A stretch of 41,502 nucleotides of DNA. It comes from Aliishimia sp045106335. Lineage in GTDB: Bacteria > Pseudomonadota > Alphaproteobacteria > Rhodobacterales > Rhodobacteraceae. The stretch spans positions 1 to 41,502 of the forward strand of contig JBGCEM010000031.1 of NCBI GenBank assembly GCA_045106335.1, given 5' to 3'. Made by a program: the position numbers and the translations under genes. Shown in pieces: positions 16,309 to 24,260 of the stretch (position 1 is the stretch's first letter; each line of letters starts with the position of its first letter). Under the pieces are notes generated by a model that was given only the letters and a program-made list of their open reading frames with translations, did not search any database and was not told where the DNA came from.

Positions 16309-17265
16309 ATGCATCCTGTTTTAAAATTGGTCATCCAGCGTTTAGCGCTGGGGGCCGTCCTTCTTTTTGCCGCCTCTGCGCTGATCTTCGGGCTGACCGA
16401 AATTTTGCCCGGCGACGCAGCCCAAGCCATTCTGGGTCAAGCGGCAACCCCCGAAAGCCTTGCCAATCTGCGCGCTGAAATGGGCCTGGATCGCCCGGCG
16501 CTGACCCGCTATTTTGAGTGGCTCGGAGGCATTGTCACAGGCGATATGGGCAATGCGCTGACCAATAAGCTGCCCATCGCCGATCAGATCAGCCGCCGCA
16601 TGGGATCGACCCTGTTTTTGGCGTTCTGGGCTGCGGTTATTTCCGTTCCCCTTGCGATTTTGCTGGGGCTGATTGCGGTGCGTTATCAGAACCGTTGGCC
16701 GGATAAGATCATCTCTGGCGTCACGCTGGCCAGCATCTCGCTTCCAGAATTCATGATCTCCTATATCCTGATCTTTTACTTTGCCGTGAAACTCTTTTGG
16801 GCGCCATCTTTTGCGTCCATCAACTCGGATATGAGCCTGCTCGAACAGTTGCACGCGATATCGCTGCCGGTGGCAGTGCTGACCTTGGTGGTTCTGGCGC
16901 ATATGATGCGGATGACGCGGGCGGCGATCCTGAACGTGATGCAGTCGGCCTATATTGAAACGGCCGAGCTGAAGGGCCTGTCGAGTTTCACAGTGATCTA
17001 CCGCCATGCGTTCCCCAACGCGATTGCACCGATTGTGACCGTGGTGATGATCAACTTGGCCTACCTGGTTGTGGGCGTTGTCGTAGTTGAAGTCGTCTTT
17101 GCCTATCCCGGCATGGGGCAATACTTGGTAGACGCCGTGGTCAAACGCGACGTGCCCGTGGTGTTGGCCTGCGGGGTGATCTTTGCCGCTGTCTACATCA
17201 TTCTAAACATTATCGCGGACGTCGTCAGTATCCTGGCCAACCCGCGCCTGAGGCATCCCAAATGA
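16309..17265 (+). CDS. ABC transporter permease, DppB type
   Basis: A 318-residue inner-membrane permease with six predicted transmembrane helices and the binding-protein-dependent transport signature (EAA loop) visible as ETAELKGLSSFTVIYRHAFP. The N-terminus matches the DppB/OppB layout: a first helix, then LTEILPGDAAQAILGQAATPESL. It follows the solute-binding protein by nine bases. Its TGA (17263-17265) overlaps an ATG at 17262 that opens a 16-codon mini-ORF leading into the second permease. Confidence 0.93.
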   Translation: MHPVLKLVIQRLALGAVLLFAASALIFGLTEILPGDAAQAILGQAATPESLANLRAEMGLDRPALTRYFEWLGGIVTGDMGNALTNKLPIADQISRRMGSTLFLAFWAAVISVPLAILLGLIAVRYQNRWPDKIISGVTLASISLPEFMISYILIFYFAVKLFWAPSFASINSDMSLLEQLHAISLPVAVLTLVVLAHMMRMTRAAILNVMQSAYIETAELKGLSSFTVIYRHAFPNAIAPIVTVVMINLAYLVVGVVVVEVVFAYPGMGQYLVDAVVKRDVPVVLACGVIFAAVYIILNIIADVVSILANPRLRHPK

Positions 17266-17312
17266 GCATGCTGTTTTTTGATCCGAAATCTGTGTTTGTG
17301 ACGGGTGTTTGA
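17262..17312 (+). CDS. 16-codon coupling mini-ORF between the two permeases
   Basis: ATG 17262 overlaps the stop of the first permease (ATGA) and the mini-ORF, MSMLFFDPKSVFVTGV, ends at a TGA (17310-17312) whose last base is the first base of the second permease start (TGATG). It therefore fits the gap exactly at both ends, which suggests translational re-initiation through it. It may be a relic of a longer N-terminus for the DppC-type permease rather than a functional peptide. No Shine-Dalgarno or homologue is known to me. Confidence 0.4.
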   Translation: MSMLFFDPKSVFVTGV

Positions 17313-18130
17313 TGTTTAAGAACATGCCCCTCTCTGCCATCATTGGCATCGCGTTTACGGCGACCTATTTCCTGGCCGCAATATTTGCCCCCATCATTGC
17401 GCCCTATGGTATGGCCGAAATTGTTGGCGACGTATGGGAGCCGTCTTCGGCGGAACACTTGTTGGGCACCGACCAGATCGGCCGCGATTTATTGACGCGC
17501 ATGATCTATGGCGGGCGCACAACGATTTGGATTGCGACCCTGGCCACAATCCTAAGCTTTGTCACCGGCTCGGTCCTGGGGTTTTTGGCCGCGGTTTTGG
17601 GCGGGTGGATTGACCAAGTTCTGTCGCGCTTTGTGGACCTGATGATGGCGATCCCCTCGCTGATTTTGGCGCTGGTGATCCTTAGTTCCATTGAGGCGAC
17701 AGTTCTGACGCTGGTGGTGCTGATGGGCCTGCTGGATGCCACACGGGTCTACAGGCTGGCGCGCGCTGTGGCCGTCGATATTTCGGTGATGGACTATGTA
17801 GAAGCCGCCCGTTTGCGCGGTGAGAAAATCGGCTGGATCATCTTCCGCGAAATCCTGCCCAATGCGCTTTCCCCCTTGGTCGCAGAAATGGGACTGCGAT
17901 TTATTTTCATGGTGCTGTTCATCTCGACCCTATCTTTCCTCGGCATAGGCGTGCAGCCGCCCTTGGCCGATTGGGGCGGCATTGTGAAAGAAAACAAAGA
18001 GGGCATTAACTTTGGCATTGGCGCGGCGCTGTACCCGGCAATTGCGATTGCGACTTTGGCGATCTCAGTGAACTTGATCGCGGATTGGGTGTTAAACCGC
18101 ACCACATCGCTGAAAGGGGGCCGGGGATGA
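17312..18130 (+). CDS. ABC transporter permease, DppC type
   Basis: A 272-residue inner-membrane permease, partner of the DppB-type protein. After an N-terminal helix (AFTATYFLAAIFAPIIAPYG) comes HLLGTDQIGRDLLTRMIYGGR, the hallmark of DppC/OppC proteins. The EAA loop is visible as EAARLRGEKIGWIIFREILPN. ATG 17312 (MFKNMP) is used; the TTG at 17309 is inside the mini-ORF. Family members usually carry a few more N-terminal residues, which may relate to that mini-ORF. The stop overlaps the ATPase gene start by four bases (ATGA). Confidence 0.92.
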   Translation: MFKNMPLSAIIGIAFTATYFLAAIFAPIIAPYGMAEIVGDVWEPSSAEHLLGTDQIGRDLLTRMIYGGRTTIWIATLATILSFVTGSVLGFLAAVLGGWIDQVLSRFVDLMMAIPSLILALVILSSIEATVLTLVVLMGLLDATRVYRLARAVAVDISVMDYVEAARLRGEKIGWIIFREILPNALSPLVAEMGLRFIFMVLFISTLSFLGIGVQPPLADWGGIVKENKEGINFGIGAALYPAIAIATLAISVNLIADWVLNRTTSLKGGRG

Positions 18131-19764
18131 GCGATCCACTTGTCAAAGTTCGTGGCCTGAAAATCGGCGCAACTGTCTATCCCCCCGGCGAAAAGCCACA
18201 TGATATTGAAATCGTGCATGGCGTGGATTTCAACCTTGATGCTGGCAAAGTGCTGGGCTTAATCGGCGAGTCTGGGGCCGGGAAATCGACCATTGGGCTG
18301 GCATCCATGGCCTATGGGCGTGGCGGGGTGAAAATTACCGGCGGCGAAGTTTGGGTCAATGGACGCGACATTCTGAAATCCTCGTTGGGCGAGCTGCGCA
18401 AACTACGCGGCGGCGAAGTGACCTATGTCAGCCAATCCGCCGCGGCCAGTTTCAACCCGGCCAAGCAGATCCTGGAACAAGTGACTGAAGCCGCGATTTT
18501 CCAAGGCAAGTTCAGTCGTAAAGAGGCCGAAGCCCGCGCGATTGCGCTGTTCACCAAACTGGGCCTGCCGGACCCGGAAAATATCGGTCATCGCTATCCG
18601 CACCAAGTGTCGGGCGGGCAATTGCAGCGCTGTATGACGGCATTGGCGCTGTGTCCCGAACCGGATTTGGTGGTCTTTGATGAACCGACCACCGCGCTGG
18701 ACGTAACCACACAAATCGACGTTCTGGCGGCGATCAAAGACGCGATCCGCGACACCGGTGTGGCGGCATTGTATATTACACACGATCTGGCTGTCGTGGC
18801 GCAAGTGTCTGATCACATTATGGTTCTGCGCATGGGCGAGATGGTGGAATACGGGTCTACGGATCAAATCATCAACTCCCCCCAAGAGGATTATACCAAG
18901 GCGCTTGTGTCCGTGCGCTCGATCGATCATCCGGAAAAAGCGCCCGCCGGCACCCCAATTCTGCGCTGCGAAAACATCACAGCGCGCTATAAGGGTACCA
19001 ATTTCGACGTTCTGCATGATGTGAATGTGGACTTGTACGCCGGACAAACCTTGGCTGTTGTCGGCGAATCTGGATCCGGCAAATCAACTTTGGCACGGGT
19101 GATCACAGGGCTGCTGCCGCCGCGCGAGGGGACAATTACCTTTGATGGCCGGGTTCTGACCCCTGATCAACCCTCGCGCCCCGTTGAGGATCTGCGCGAA
19201 TTGCAGATGATTTATCAGATGGCGGATGTGGCGATGAACCCGCGCCAAACAGTGGGCACGATCATTGGACGCCCACTGGAATTCTATTTCGGTCTGAAAG
19301 GTGCTGCGAAGCAGGCGCGTATCCAGGAATTGCTGGACGAAATCGAACTGGGCGATGGCTTTCAAGACCGCTACCCGGCCGAACTTTCCGGCGGGCAAAA
19401 ACAGCGTGTCTGCATCGCCCGCGCACTGGCGGCCAAACCGAAATTGATTATCTGCGATGAGGTCACCTCGGCCCTGGATCCACTTGTCGCGGATGGCATC
19501 CTGAAACTGCTGCTGAACTTGCAGGCCAAAGAGGACGTCGCTTATCTGTTCATCACCCATGATCTGGCGACCGTCAAAGCGATTTCCGACAGTATCGCGG
19601 TGATGTACCAAGGCCGCGTGCAACGCTATGGGACCAAGTCCGAAGTGCTCAGCCCGCCCTTTGATGATTACACGGACCTGCTGCTAAGCTCGGTTCCCGA
19701 AATGCGTCTGGGGTGGCTGGAACATGTCCTGGCCACGCGCAAGATGGAAAGTGCGGGCAATTAG
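18127..19764 (+). CDS. ABC transporter ATPase, fused DppD-DppF type
   Basis: A 545-residue protein with two complete nucleotide-binding domains, equivalent to DppD and DppF joined in one chain. Domain 1: Walker A GESGAGKST (residues 47-55), signature VSGGQLQR, Walker B LVVFDEPTTALD. Domain 2: Walker A GESGSGKST (313-321), signature LSGGQKQR, Walker B LIICDEVTSALD. It powers the two upstream permeases. The start at ATG 18127 overlaps the stop of the second permease; the longer frame to 18085 lies in that gene. A short insertion YPPGEKPHD lies before the first Walker A. Confidence 0.95.
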   Translation: MSDPLVKVRGLKIGATVYPPGEKPHDIEIVHGVDFNLDAGKVLGLIGESGAGKSTIGLASMAYGRGGVKITGGEVWVNGRDILKSSLGELRKLRGGEVTYVSQSAAASFNPAKQILEQVTEAAIFQGKFSRKEAEARAIALFTKLGLPDPENIGHRYPHQVSGGQLQRCMTALALCPEPDLVVFDEPTTALDVTTQIDVLAAIKDAIRDTGVAALYITHDLAVVAQVSDHIMVLRMGEMVEYGSTDQIINSPQEDYTKALVSVRSIDHPEKAPAGTPILRCENITARYKGTNFDVLHDVNVDLYAGQTLAVVGESGSGKSTLARVITGLLPPREGTITFDGRVLTPDQPSRPVEDLRELQMIYQMADVAMNPRQTVGTIIGRPLEFYFGLKGAAKQARIQELLDEIELGDGFQDRYPAELSGGQKQRVCIARALAAKPKLIICDEVTSALDPLVADGILKLLLNLQAKEDVAYLFITHDLATVKAISDSIAVMYQGRVQRYGTKSEVLSPPFDDYTDLLLSSVPEMRLGWLEHVLATRKMESAGN

Positions 19765-19840
19765 GCGCGCGTTTCATGTGGTGTTTCGCACTGACGCGGT
19801 TGGGCTTGCTGACACCTCAGATCGCAAAGGATAGCGTAGA

Positions 19841-20683
19841 ATGAACACCAAACTGCTGTTGATCATCCTAGACGGCGTGCCTTGGCGCAATTGGCGGCGT
19901 TTGTTTGGCAATCTTGAAGGCTGGGTCGCAACCGGCGAGGCACGGGTGTGGAAGCATCGCTCGGTTTTGCCGTCGATTTCGGCCAGTTGTTATGCCTCGA
20001 TCCACACGGGCCAAACGCCGCAATCCCATGGCTGTACCGGCAATGGCAATGTGTTCTACCTCAACCAACCCGACATTTTCTCGGCCGTCCGGGACGCTAA
20101 AGGGATCACAGGAGCAGTCGCGCATAGCTTTTGGTCAGAGTTCTTTAATCGGCACCCCTTTGATTTTGTACGTGATATTGAGTTTGATGAACCCGACAAT
20201 CCAACCATCAATCACGGGCGTTTTCATACGATGACGGGCTATGGACGGGACAACCAAATGACCCCATCCGATGTAGATCTGTTTGGAACATTGACGAACC
20301 TTTGCGGACGCTTTGGGTTGGATTACGGGATGCTGCACACCTGTACCTTGGACAGTATGGGGCACCGGTTTTTTCATGAAAGCCAGGAAATGGATCATGC
20401 CTGTTTTGTCATGGATGAAATGCTGGCGCCGTTTATCCCGCGCTGGCGTGAGATGGGGTATGAGGTGATCGTGACAGCCGATCACGGCCAAGACGGGCGG
20501 GGACACCATGGAGGAAATAGCGATTTGCAGCGCGAGGCGGCGTTGTATTATTTCGGCGCGGCGGACGGACCTGCGGCGGATACGGTGATTGATCAGGTGC
20601 AACTGGCGCCGACAATCCTGTCGCGAATGGGTGTGCCTATCCCTGATACGATGAAGGCTAAGTCGTTCTTAAGTAGGGGTTAA
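19841..20683 (+). CDS. Alkaline-phosphatase-superfamily hydrolase (NPP/phosphodiesterase type)
   Basis: A 280-residue metal-dependent hydrolase of the alkaline phosphatase/nucleotide pyrophosphatase superfamily. All metal ligands can be assigned: Asp11 (LLIILDG), the nucleophile probably Ser47 in LPSISASCYASIHTG where relatives usually have Thr, Asp and His in LDSMGHRFFH, Asp and His in TADHG, and the last His in GHHGG. It has no signal peptide, so it acts in the cytoplasm. It could cleave phosphate mono- or diesters, phosphonates or sulfates. Being 76 bases after the ABC ATPase and having AAAGGA upstream of its ATG, it is probably in the same operon and may act on the imported compound. Confidence 0.85.
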   Translation: MNTKLLLIILDGVPWRNWRRLFGNLEGWVATGEARVWKHRSVLPSISASCYASIHTGQTPQSHGCTGNGNVFYLNQPDIFSAVRDAKGITGAVAHSFWSEFFNRHPFDFVRDIEFDEPDNPTINHGRFHTMTGYGRDNQMTPSDVDLFGTLTNLCGRFGLDYGMLHTCTLDSMGHRFFHESQEMDHACFVMDEMLAPFIPRWREMGYEVIVTADHGQDGRGHHGGNSDLQREAALYYFGAADGPAADTVIDQVQLAPTILSRMGVPIPDTMKAKSFLSRG

Positions 20684-20696
20684 TTCGGGGGACACA

Positions 20697-20710
20697 TGCG
20701 GCAAACCGCA
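20697..20710. terminator. Hairpin between convergent genes
   Basis: TGCGG-CAAA-CCGCA lies in the 29-base gap between the convergent phosphodiesterase and alpha/beta-hydrolase genes. No T-run follows on either strand, so a bidirectional terminator role is tentative. Confidence 0.35.
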
Positions 20711-20712
20711 CC

Positions 20713-21639
20713 CTATGCCATGTCCCACCGCCCTTGCGCCACCTGCTTAAGCGCCGCACAGATGCGGGCAAAGCTGGCCTGGGCCCGTGTGCTCATCCGA
20801 CGGGCGCGCAAGTAGCCATGCACCAACCCTGGCTCATTGATCCAACTCGCTTGCCCCCCTGCGGATTGGATCTTTTGCACATAGGCGTCGCCATCAGATG
20901 AAAGTGGGTCGCACTGCGCGGATACGGCCACAGTGGGCGGAAGTCCTGAAAAATCGGTATCCTGTAACGGCGCGCTCAGCGGGTCCCCAACCGGAACCGC
21001 GCCCCTGTACCGAATCGTCATATAAAATTCGATATCCGCACGGGTAAGCTGCGGGGCGTGGGCATGTTCATGATATGAGGGCAGATCCAGATCTCCGCCC
21101 AGACCGGGATAAATCAGCACTTGGCCCAACGGTAGATTTCCAATCGCGCGCGCCTGATGACTGACCGCAGCGGCCAGATTCCCCCCGGCGCTGTCCCCAC
21201 AAACCACGATGGGGCCTTCGAAAGTCTTGACCACAGCGCAATAGGCAGACCACGCGGCGTTAAAATCTTCGGGATAGGGATGTTCAGGCGACAATGGATA
21301 GTCCACCGCAACCACGCGCAGCCCCGCGGCATCAGCGATATCGGCGCAAATGCTGTTGTGGCTGTGCAATCCGCCAACCACAAAGCCCCCGCCATGGTAG
21401 TAGACCACCGTTCCGTCACACGTCAGTGGCGTGTAAATCCGGCACGGAACGGCCCCGAAGGCCCGGTCCTGAACATGCACGCCATCCGGTATAGACCCGT
21501 CAAAATGCGCGCACATATGATCATACACACGCCGCTGGCCTGAGATGTCCAAATCAACTGCATCTGTCGGATAAAGGCTGTCGCACAGCGCGATATAGGC
21601 CAGCATTTCTGCGTCCAAAAGCTTGGAATAATCCGGCAT
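20713..21639 (-). CDS. Alpha/beta-hydrolase, hormone-sensitive-lipase family
   Basis: A 308-residue esterase of the HSL (bacterial family IV) group. The oxyanion-hole motif HGGG is at residues 82-85 and the nucleophile elbow GDSAGG at 148-153 (Ser150). The Asp (SAQCDPLSSDG) and His (GLVHGYL) of the triad follow near the end. It is cytoplasmic and hydrolyses short acyl esters. The start at ATG 21639 lies three bases after the stop of the acyl-CoA synthetase upstream, so the two form an operon: the esterase may free an acid that the synthetase activates. Confidence 0.92.
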   Translation of the reverse strand: MPDYSKLLDAEMLAYIALCDSLYPTDAVDLDISGQRRVYDHMCAHFDGSIPDGVHVQDRAFGAVPCRIYTPLTCDGTVVYYHGGGFVVGGLHSHNSICADIADAAGLRVVAVDYPLSPEHPYPEDFNAAWSAYCAVVKTFEGPIVVCGDSAGGNLAAAVSHQARAIGNLPLGQVLIYPGLGGDLDLPSYHEHAHAPQLTRADIEFYMTIRYRGAVPVGDPLSAPLQDTDFSGLPPTVAVSAQCDPLSSDGDAYVQKIQSAGGQASWINEPGLVHGYLRARRMSTRAQASFARICAALKQVAQGRWDMA

Positions 21640-21642
21640 CGT

Positions 21643-23514
21643 TTAGGCGTCCATTGCCTCCCATGGACGCGTGAAACCACCCAAGGCCGCGTCAACGTCC
21701 CCCGACATCGCACCATTCAGAGCCACTTGCGCCACCAAACCGCGCTTTTTGTCGTCCACCACGTGATCCACCCGGGCCCCACAGCCTGCAGATTGCAACG
21801 CGCTGTTATAAATCCGTGTGATCGCTGATTTGCGCAGATCGGGTTTAAAGATCTTGCCGACAGCCGTCTTGGGCAACTCATCCAAGATCTCAAGATGCTT
21901 GGGATGCGCGGCACGTTCCTTAACATGGTCTTTGCAGAAATCGACCAGCTCGGCGACCGACACATCGGCCCCCTCAACCAATTCAACAAATGCGCAAGGC
22001 ACCTCGCCCGCATGGGCATCCGGTTGTCCAATCGCGCCAGCAAAGGCAACAGCTTCATGGCCCAACAACGCCTCTTCAATCTCGGCCGGGTCAATATTGT
22101 GCCCGCCCCGAATGATCAAATCTTTGGCCCGCCCAGTAATCCACAAATACGAATCCGAATCGATCCGGCCTAAATCTCCCGTGCGCAGATACGCACCGTA
22201 AAACAGATCGTTGTTCTTTTCGGCCTCCGTGTAGGTGTTGCCCACATAAACCCCGGGGTTGGAAATGCAAATCTCGCCGATCTCATCGCCAGCCGCTTCG
22301 GTCCCATCCGCCTTAAAGATTTTTACGTCAGTATAAGGGAAGGTGATCCCGATGGAGCCCACCTTCTTTTCCCCGTCTACCGGATTGATCGACACCAAAC
22401 AGGTCGCTTCTGTCAGCCCGTAGCCTTCACAGATGGTCACATTGGTGGCTTTTTCAAAGCGCCGAAACAGTTCCAAAGGCAACGGGGCAGATCCGGAAAA
22501 CGCCGTTTTCACAGTCGAGATATCCGCATCCACAGGCCGCTGCATCTTGGCAGAAATCGCCGTTGGAACGGTGATAATAAACGTGATTTTCCACCGCTCA
22601 CAAAGTTTCCAAAAGTTGTCAAAGACGCCGTCGCCACGATAGCCTTGAGGTGTTGGGAACACCACATGCGCGCCAGACGTAATCGCCCCCATCATGATGG
22701 GGTGACAGGCAAACACATGGAACAATGGCAGCGGACACATCACCACATCTTCTTCGGTATAGAGCAACTCATGCCCAAGCCAGCCATTATAAATTAGCCC
22801 CGAATATCGATGCTGCGCGACCTTTGGCATGCCCGTCGTGCCACCGGTGTGGAAATAGCACGCAACGCGGTCTTCCTGCACGTCTTCAAAGTCTAAGCTT
22901 TTGTTCTGCTTGGACATCTCCGCCACCAAGTCATGGTACTGCGCAGAAGCTGGACGCGTCAACTTGGGGCGCATAAACGGCACGATCCAAGACTTGGGCG
23001 GCGTCAAATAACGCAGTAAATCGACCTCAAGCACATGTTTGACATTGGGTGCCAGCGCAACAGCGGCGGCCGTCTTTTCCGCCACATCCGTCTTGGGAAA
23101 CGGCTTCAATGTCACCACAACTTTAGCCCCCGTCTCACGCAGGATCGCCCCAATTTGCTCAGATTCCAGCAAAGGATTGATCGGGTTCACAATCCCCGCC
23201 GTCGCACCACCCAACAAGGTAAACAAAGTCTCGTGGCAATTGGGCAAAACAAACGCCACAACATCGCTGGGACCAATTCCCAGAGAACGCATCAAATTAG
23301 CAGCTTGCGACACCTTGCCATGCAACTCAGCCCAATTCAGCGTCTCGGCTTTGTCCGTCGGGCCCGAAAATATCTGAAAACTAACCGCAGCGCGCGTGGC
23401 ATGCTTGGCTGCCGTGTCGCTCAGTAATTTGTACAATGTCGCTGGCACATCCCGTGCATCCCACGACATCTGCGCCTCAATAGAGTTGCGGTCTTCTATT
23501 CCGGTGAACGACAT
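21643..23514 (-). CDS. AMP-forming acyl-CoA synthetase
   Basis: A 623-residue adenylate-forming enzyme that activates a carboxylic acid with ATP and CoA. Motifs are in order: the P-loop-like HTGGTTGMPK, EGYGLTEATC, YLRTGDLG, GRAKDLIIRGGHNIDP and, near the end, PKTAVGKIFKPDLR with the catalytic Lys. There is an unusual C-terminal extension of about 50 residues. The start at 23514 (MSFTGIED) has a strong GGGAGG upstream; the longer frame to 23607 crosses the promoter region. Upstream lies TTGACT (complement of 23609-23614) and a perfect palindrome that would overlap the spacer and -10. The acid chain length cannot be deduced. Confidence 0.92.
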   Translation of the reverse strand: MSFTGIEDRNSIEAQMSWDARDVPATLYKLLSDTAAKHATRAAVSFQIFSGPTDKAETLNWAELHGKVSQAANLMRSLGIGPSDVVAFVLPNCHETLFTLLGGATAGIVNPINPLLESEQIGAILRETGAKVVVTLKPFPKTDVAEKTAAAVALAPNVKHVLEVDLLRYLTPPKSWIVPFMRPKLTRPASAQYHDLVAEMSKQNKSLDFEDVQEDRVACYFHTGGTTGMPKVAQHRYSGLIYNGWLGHELLYTEEDVVMCPLPLFHVFACHPIMMGAITSGAHVVFPTPQGYRGDGVFDNFWKLCERWKITFIITVPTAISAKMQRPVDADISTVKTAFSGSAPLPLELFRRFEKATNVTICEGYGLTEATCLVSINPVDGEKKVGSIGITFPYTDVKIFKADGTEAAGDEIGEICISNPGVYVGNTYTEAEKNNDLFYGAYLRTGDLGRIDSDSYLWITGRAKDLIIRGGHNIDPAEIEEALLGHEAVAFAGAIGQPDAHAGEVPCAFVELVEGADVSVAELVDFCKDHVKERAAHPKHLEILDELPKTAVGKIFKPDLRKSAITRIYNSALQSAGCGARVDHVVDDKKRGLVAQVALNGAMSGDVDAALGGFTRPWEAMDA

Positions 23515-23583
23515 GCGGTTTTCCTCCCTGATCGGCTCAACAGATCGGAATTCCGCCGTCGCGCCTGTTTCCCTTGCCTCAAA

Positions 23584-23598
23584 ATGAGGTGACCTCAT
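23584..23598. promoter_or_regulatory. Perfect 15-bp palindrome, candidate operator for the acyl-CoA synthetase operon
   Basis: ATGAGGTGACCTCAT is a perfect inverted repeat with 7-bp arms around a central G, centred 77 bases upstream of the synthetase ATG. It begins ten bases downstream of a TTGACT -35-like box on the minus strand, so a bound protein would block the promoter. By shape it suits a dimeric repressor of the GntR/FadR or TetR kind, but I do not know this exact site. Confidence 0.55.
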
Positions 23599-23719
23599 CA
23601 ATTTCACAAGTCAAACGTGCCGATGCAAAAATCAACGCCGCGTCACAATCCCTAACCAAACGCTTCACCATACCAACCATTTCGGGATCGAGCCACCGCC
23701 CCACACCCGTAAAACGAAA

Positions 23720-23741
23720 TGCGGGGCCAACAGGCCCCGCA
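23720..23741 (-). terminator. Rho-independent-type terminator after the Kbp-like gene
   Basis: TGCGGGGCC-TGTT-GGCCCCGCA on the minus strand is a perfect nine-bp stem, followed by TTTCGTTTT. It lies 26 bases after the stop of the gene at 23767-24192. Confidence 0.85.
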
Positions 23742-23766
23742 CAATTTAGTAACAGCGACGTCCCGC

Positions 23767-24192
23767 TTATTGCGGGATGCGCAGCATTTGACCTGGATAG
23801 ATCTTATCCGGATGGCTCAGCATTGGCTTGTTGGCCTCAAAGATCTCTTGATACTTTGATCCGTTACCCATCGTCTTTTCCGCGATGGCCCACAATGTGT
23901 CGCCCTTTTCCACGGTGTGGAACACAGGCTCTGTGCCGCCGCCCGACGTGTCATCGGCCACAGCCGCAACACCGTCAACATTGCCTACAGCCAGGATGAT
24001 CTTTTCTTTCAGCTCATCATTGCCTGCCGCGCCTTCCAGTTTGACCGTATCGCCCTCAACCGAAATGCTCACACCGCTTGTGTCTAAGCCCAGGTCGGCC
24101 ACTTCTTTTTCCAGCGCTTCTTGGGTCGGCTCATCATCGCCGCTCCCAAAGATTTTCTTACCGCTGCCTTTTACAAAACTCCAAAGCCCCAT
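23767..24192 (-). CDS. kbp: BON/LysM protein, Kbp (YgaU)-like potassium-binding protein
   Basis: A 141-residue soluble protein with an N-terminal BON domain (about residues 25-80) and a C-terminal LysM domain (about 91-140). It matches E. coli Kbp/YgaU from end to end: the N-terminus MGLWSFVKGSGKK, the segment KEKIILAVGNVDGVAAV, and the highly conserved IFEANKPMLSHPDKIYPGQ near the C-terminus. Kbp binds potassium in the cytoplasm. No signal peptide is present, in agreement. GGAGGGG precedes the ATG. The leader contains a hairpin (CCGCG ... CGCGG, 24232-24248) and a TTAACCAT at 24215. A strong terminator follows the gene. Confidence 0.9.
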   Translation of the reverse strand: MGLWSFVKGSGKKIFGSGDDEPTQEALEKEVADLGLDTSGVSISVEGDTVKLEGAAGNDELKEKIILAVGNVDGVAAVADDTSGGGTEPVFHTVEKGDTLWAIAEKTMGNGSKYQEIFEANKPMLSHPDKIYPGQMLRIPQ

Positions 24193-24260
24193 AAGCCCCT
24201 CCAGATCCTTTCAGTTAACCATTGGTTTATGCCGCGAATTCTACGCGGACAAAAGGGGAA

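Noticed and set aside
14758..16314. 518-codon open frame antisense to the solute-binding protein
   Set aside because: It mirrors the codon bias of the sense gene, has a His/Gln-rich product without recognisable domains, and the sense gene is a certain family member with a signal peptide and ribosome site.
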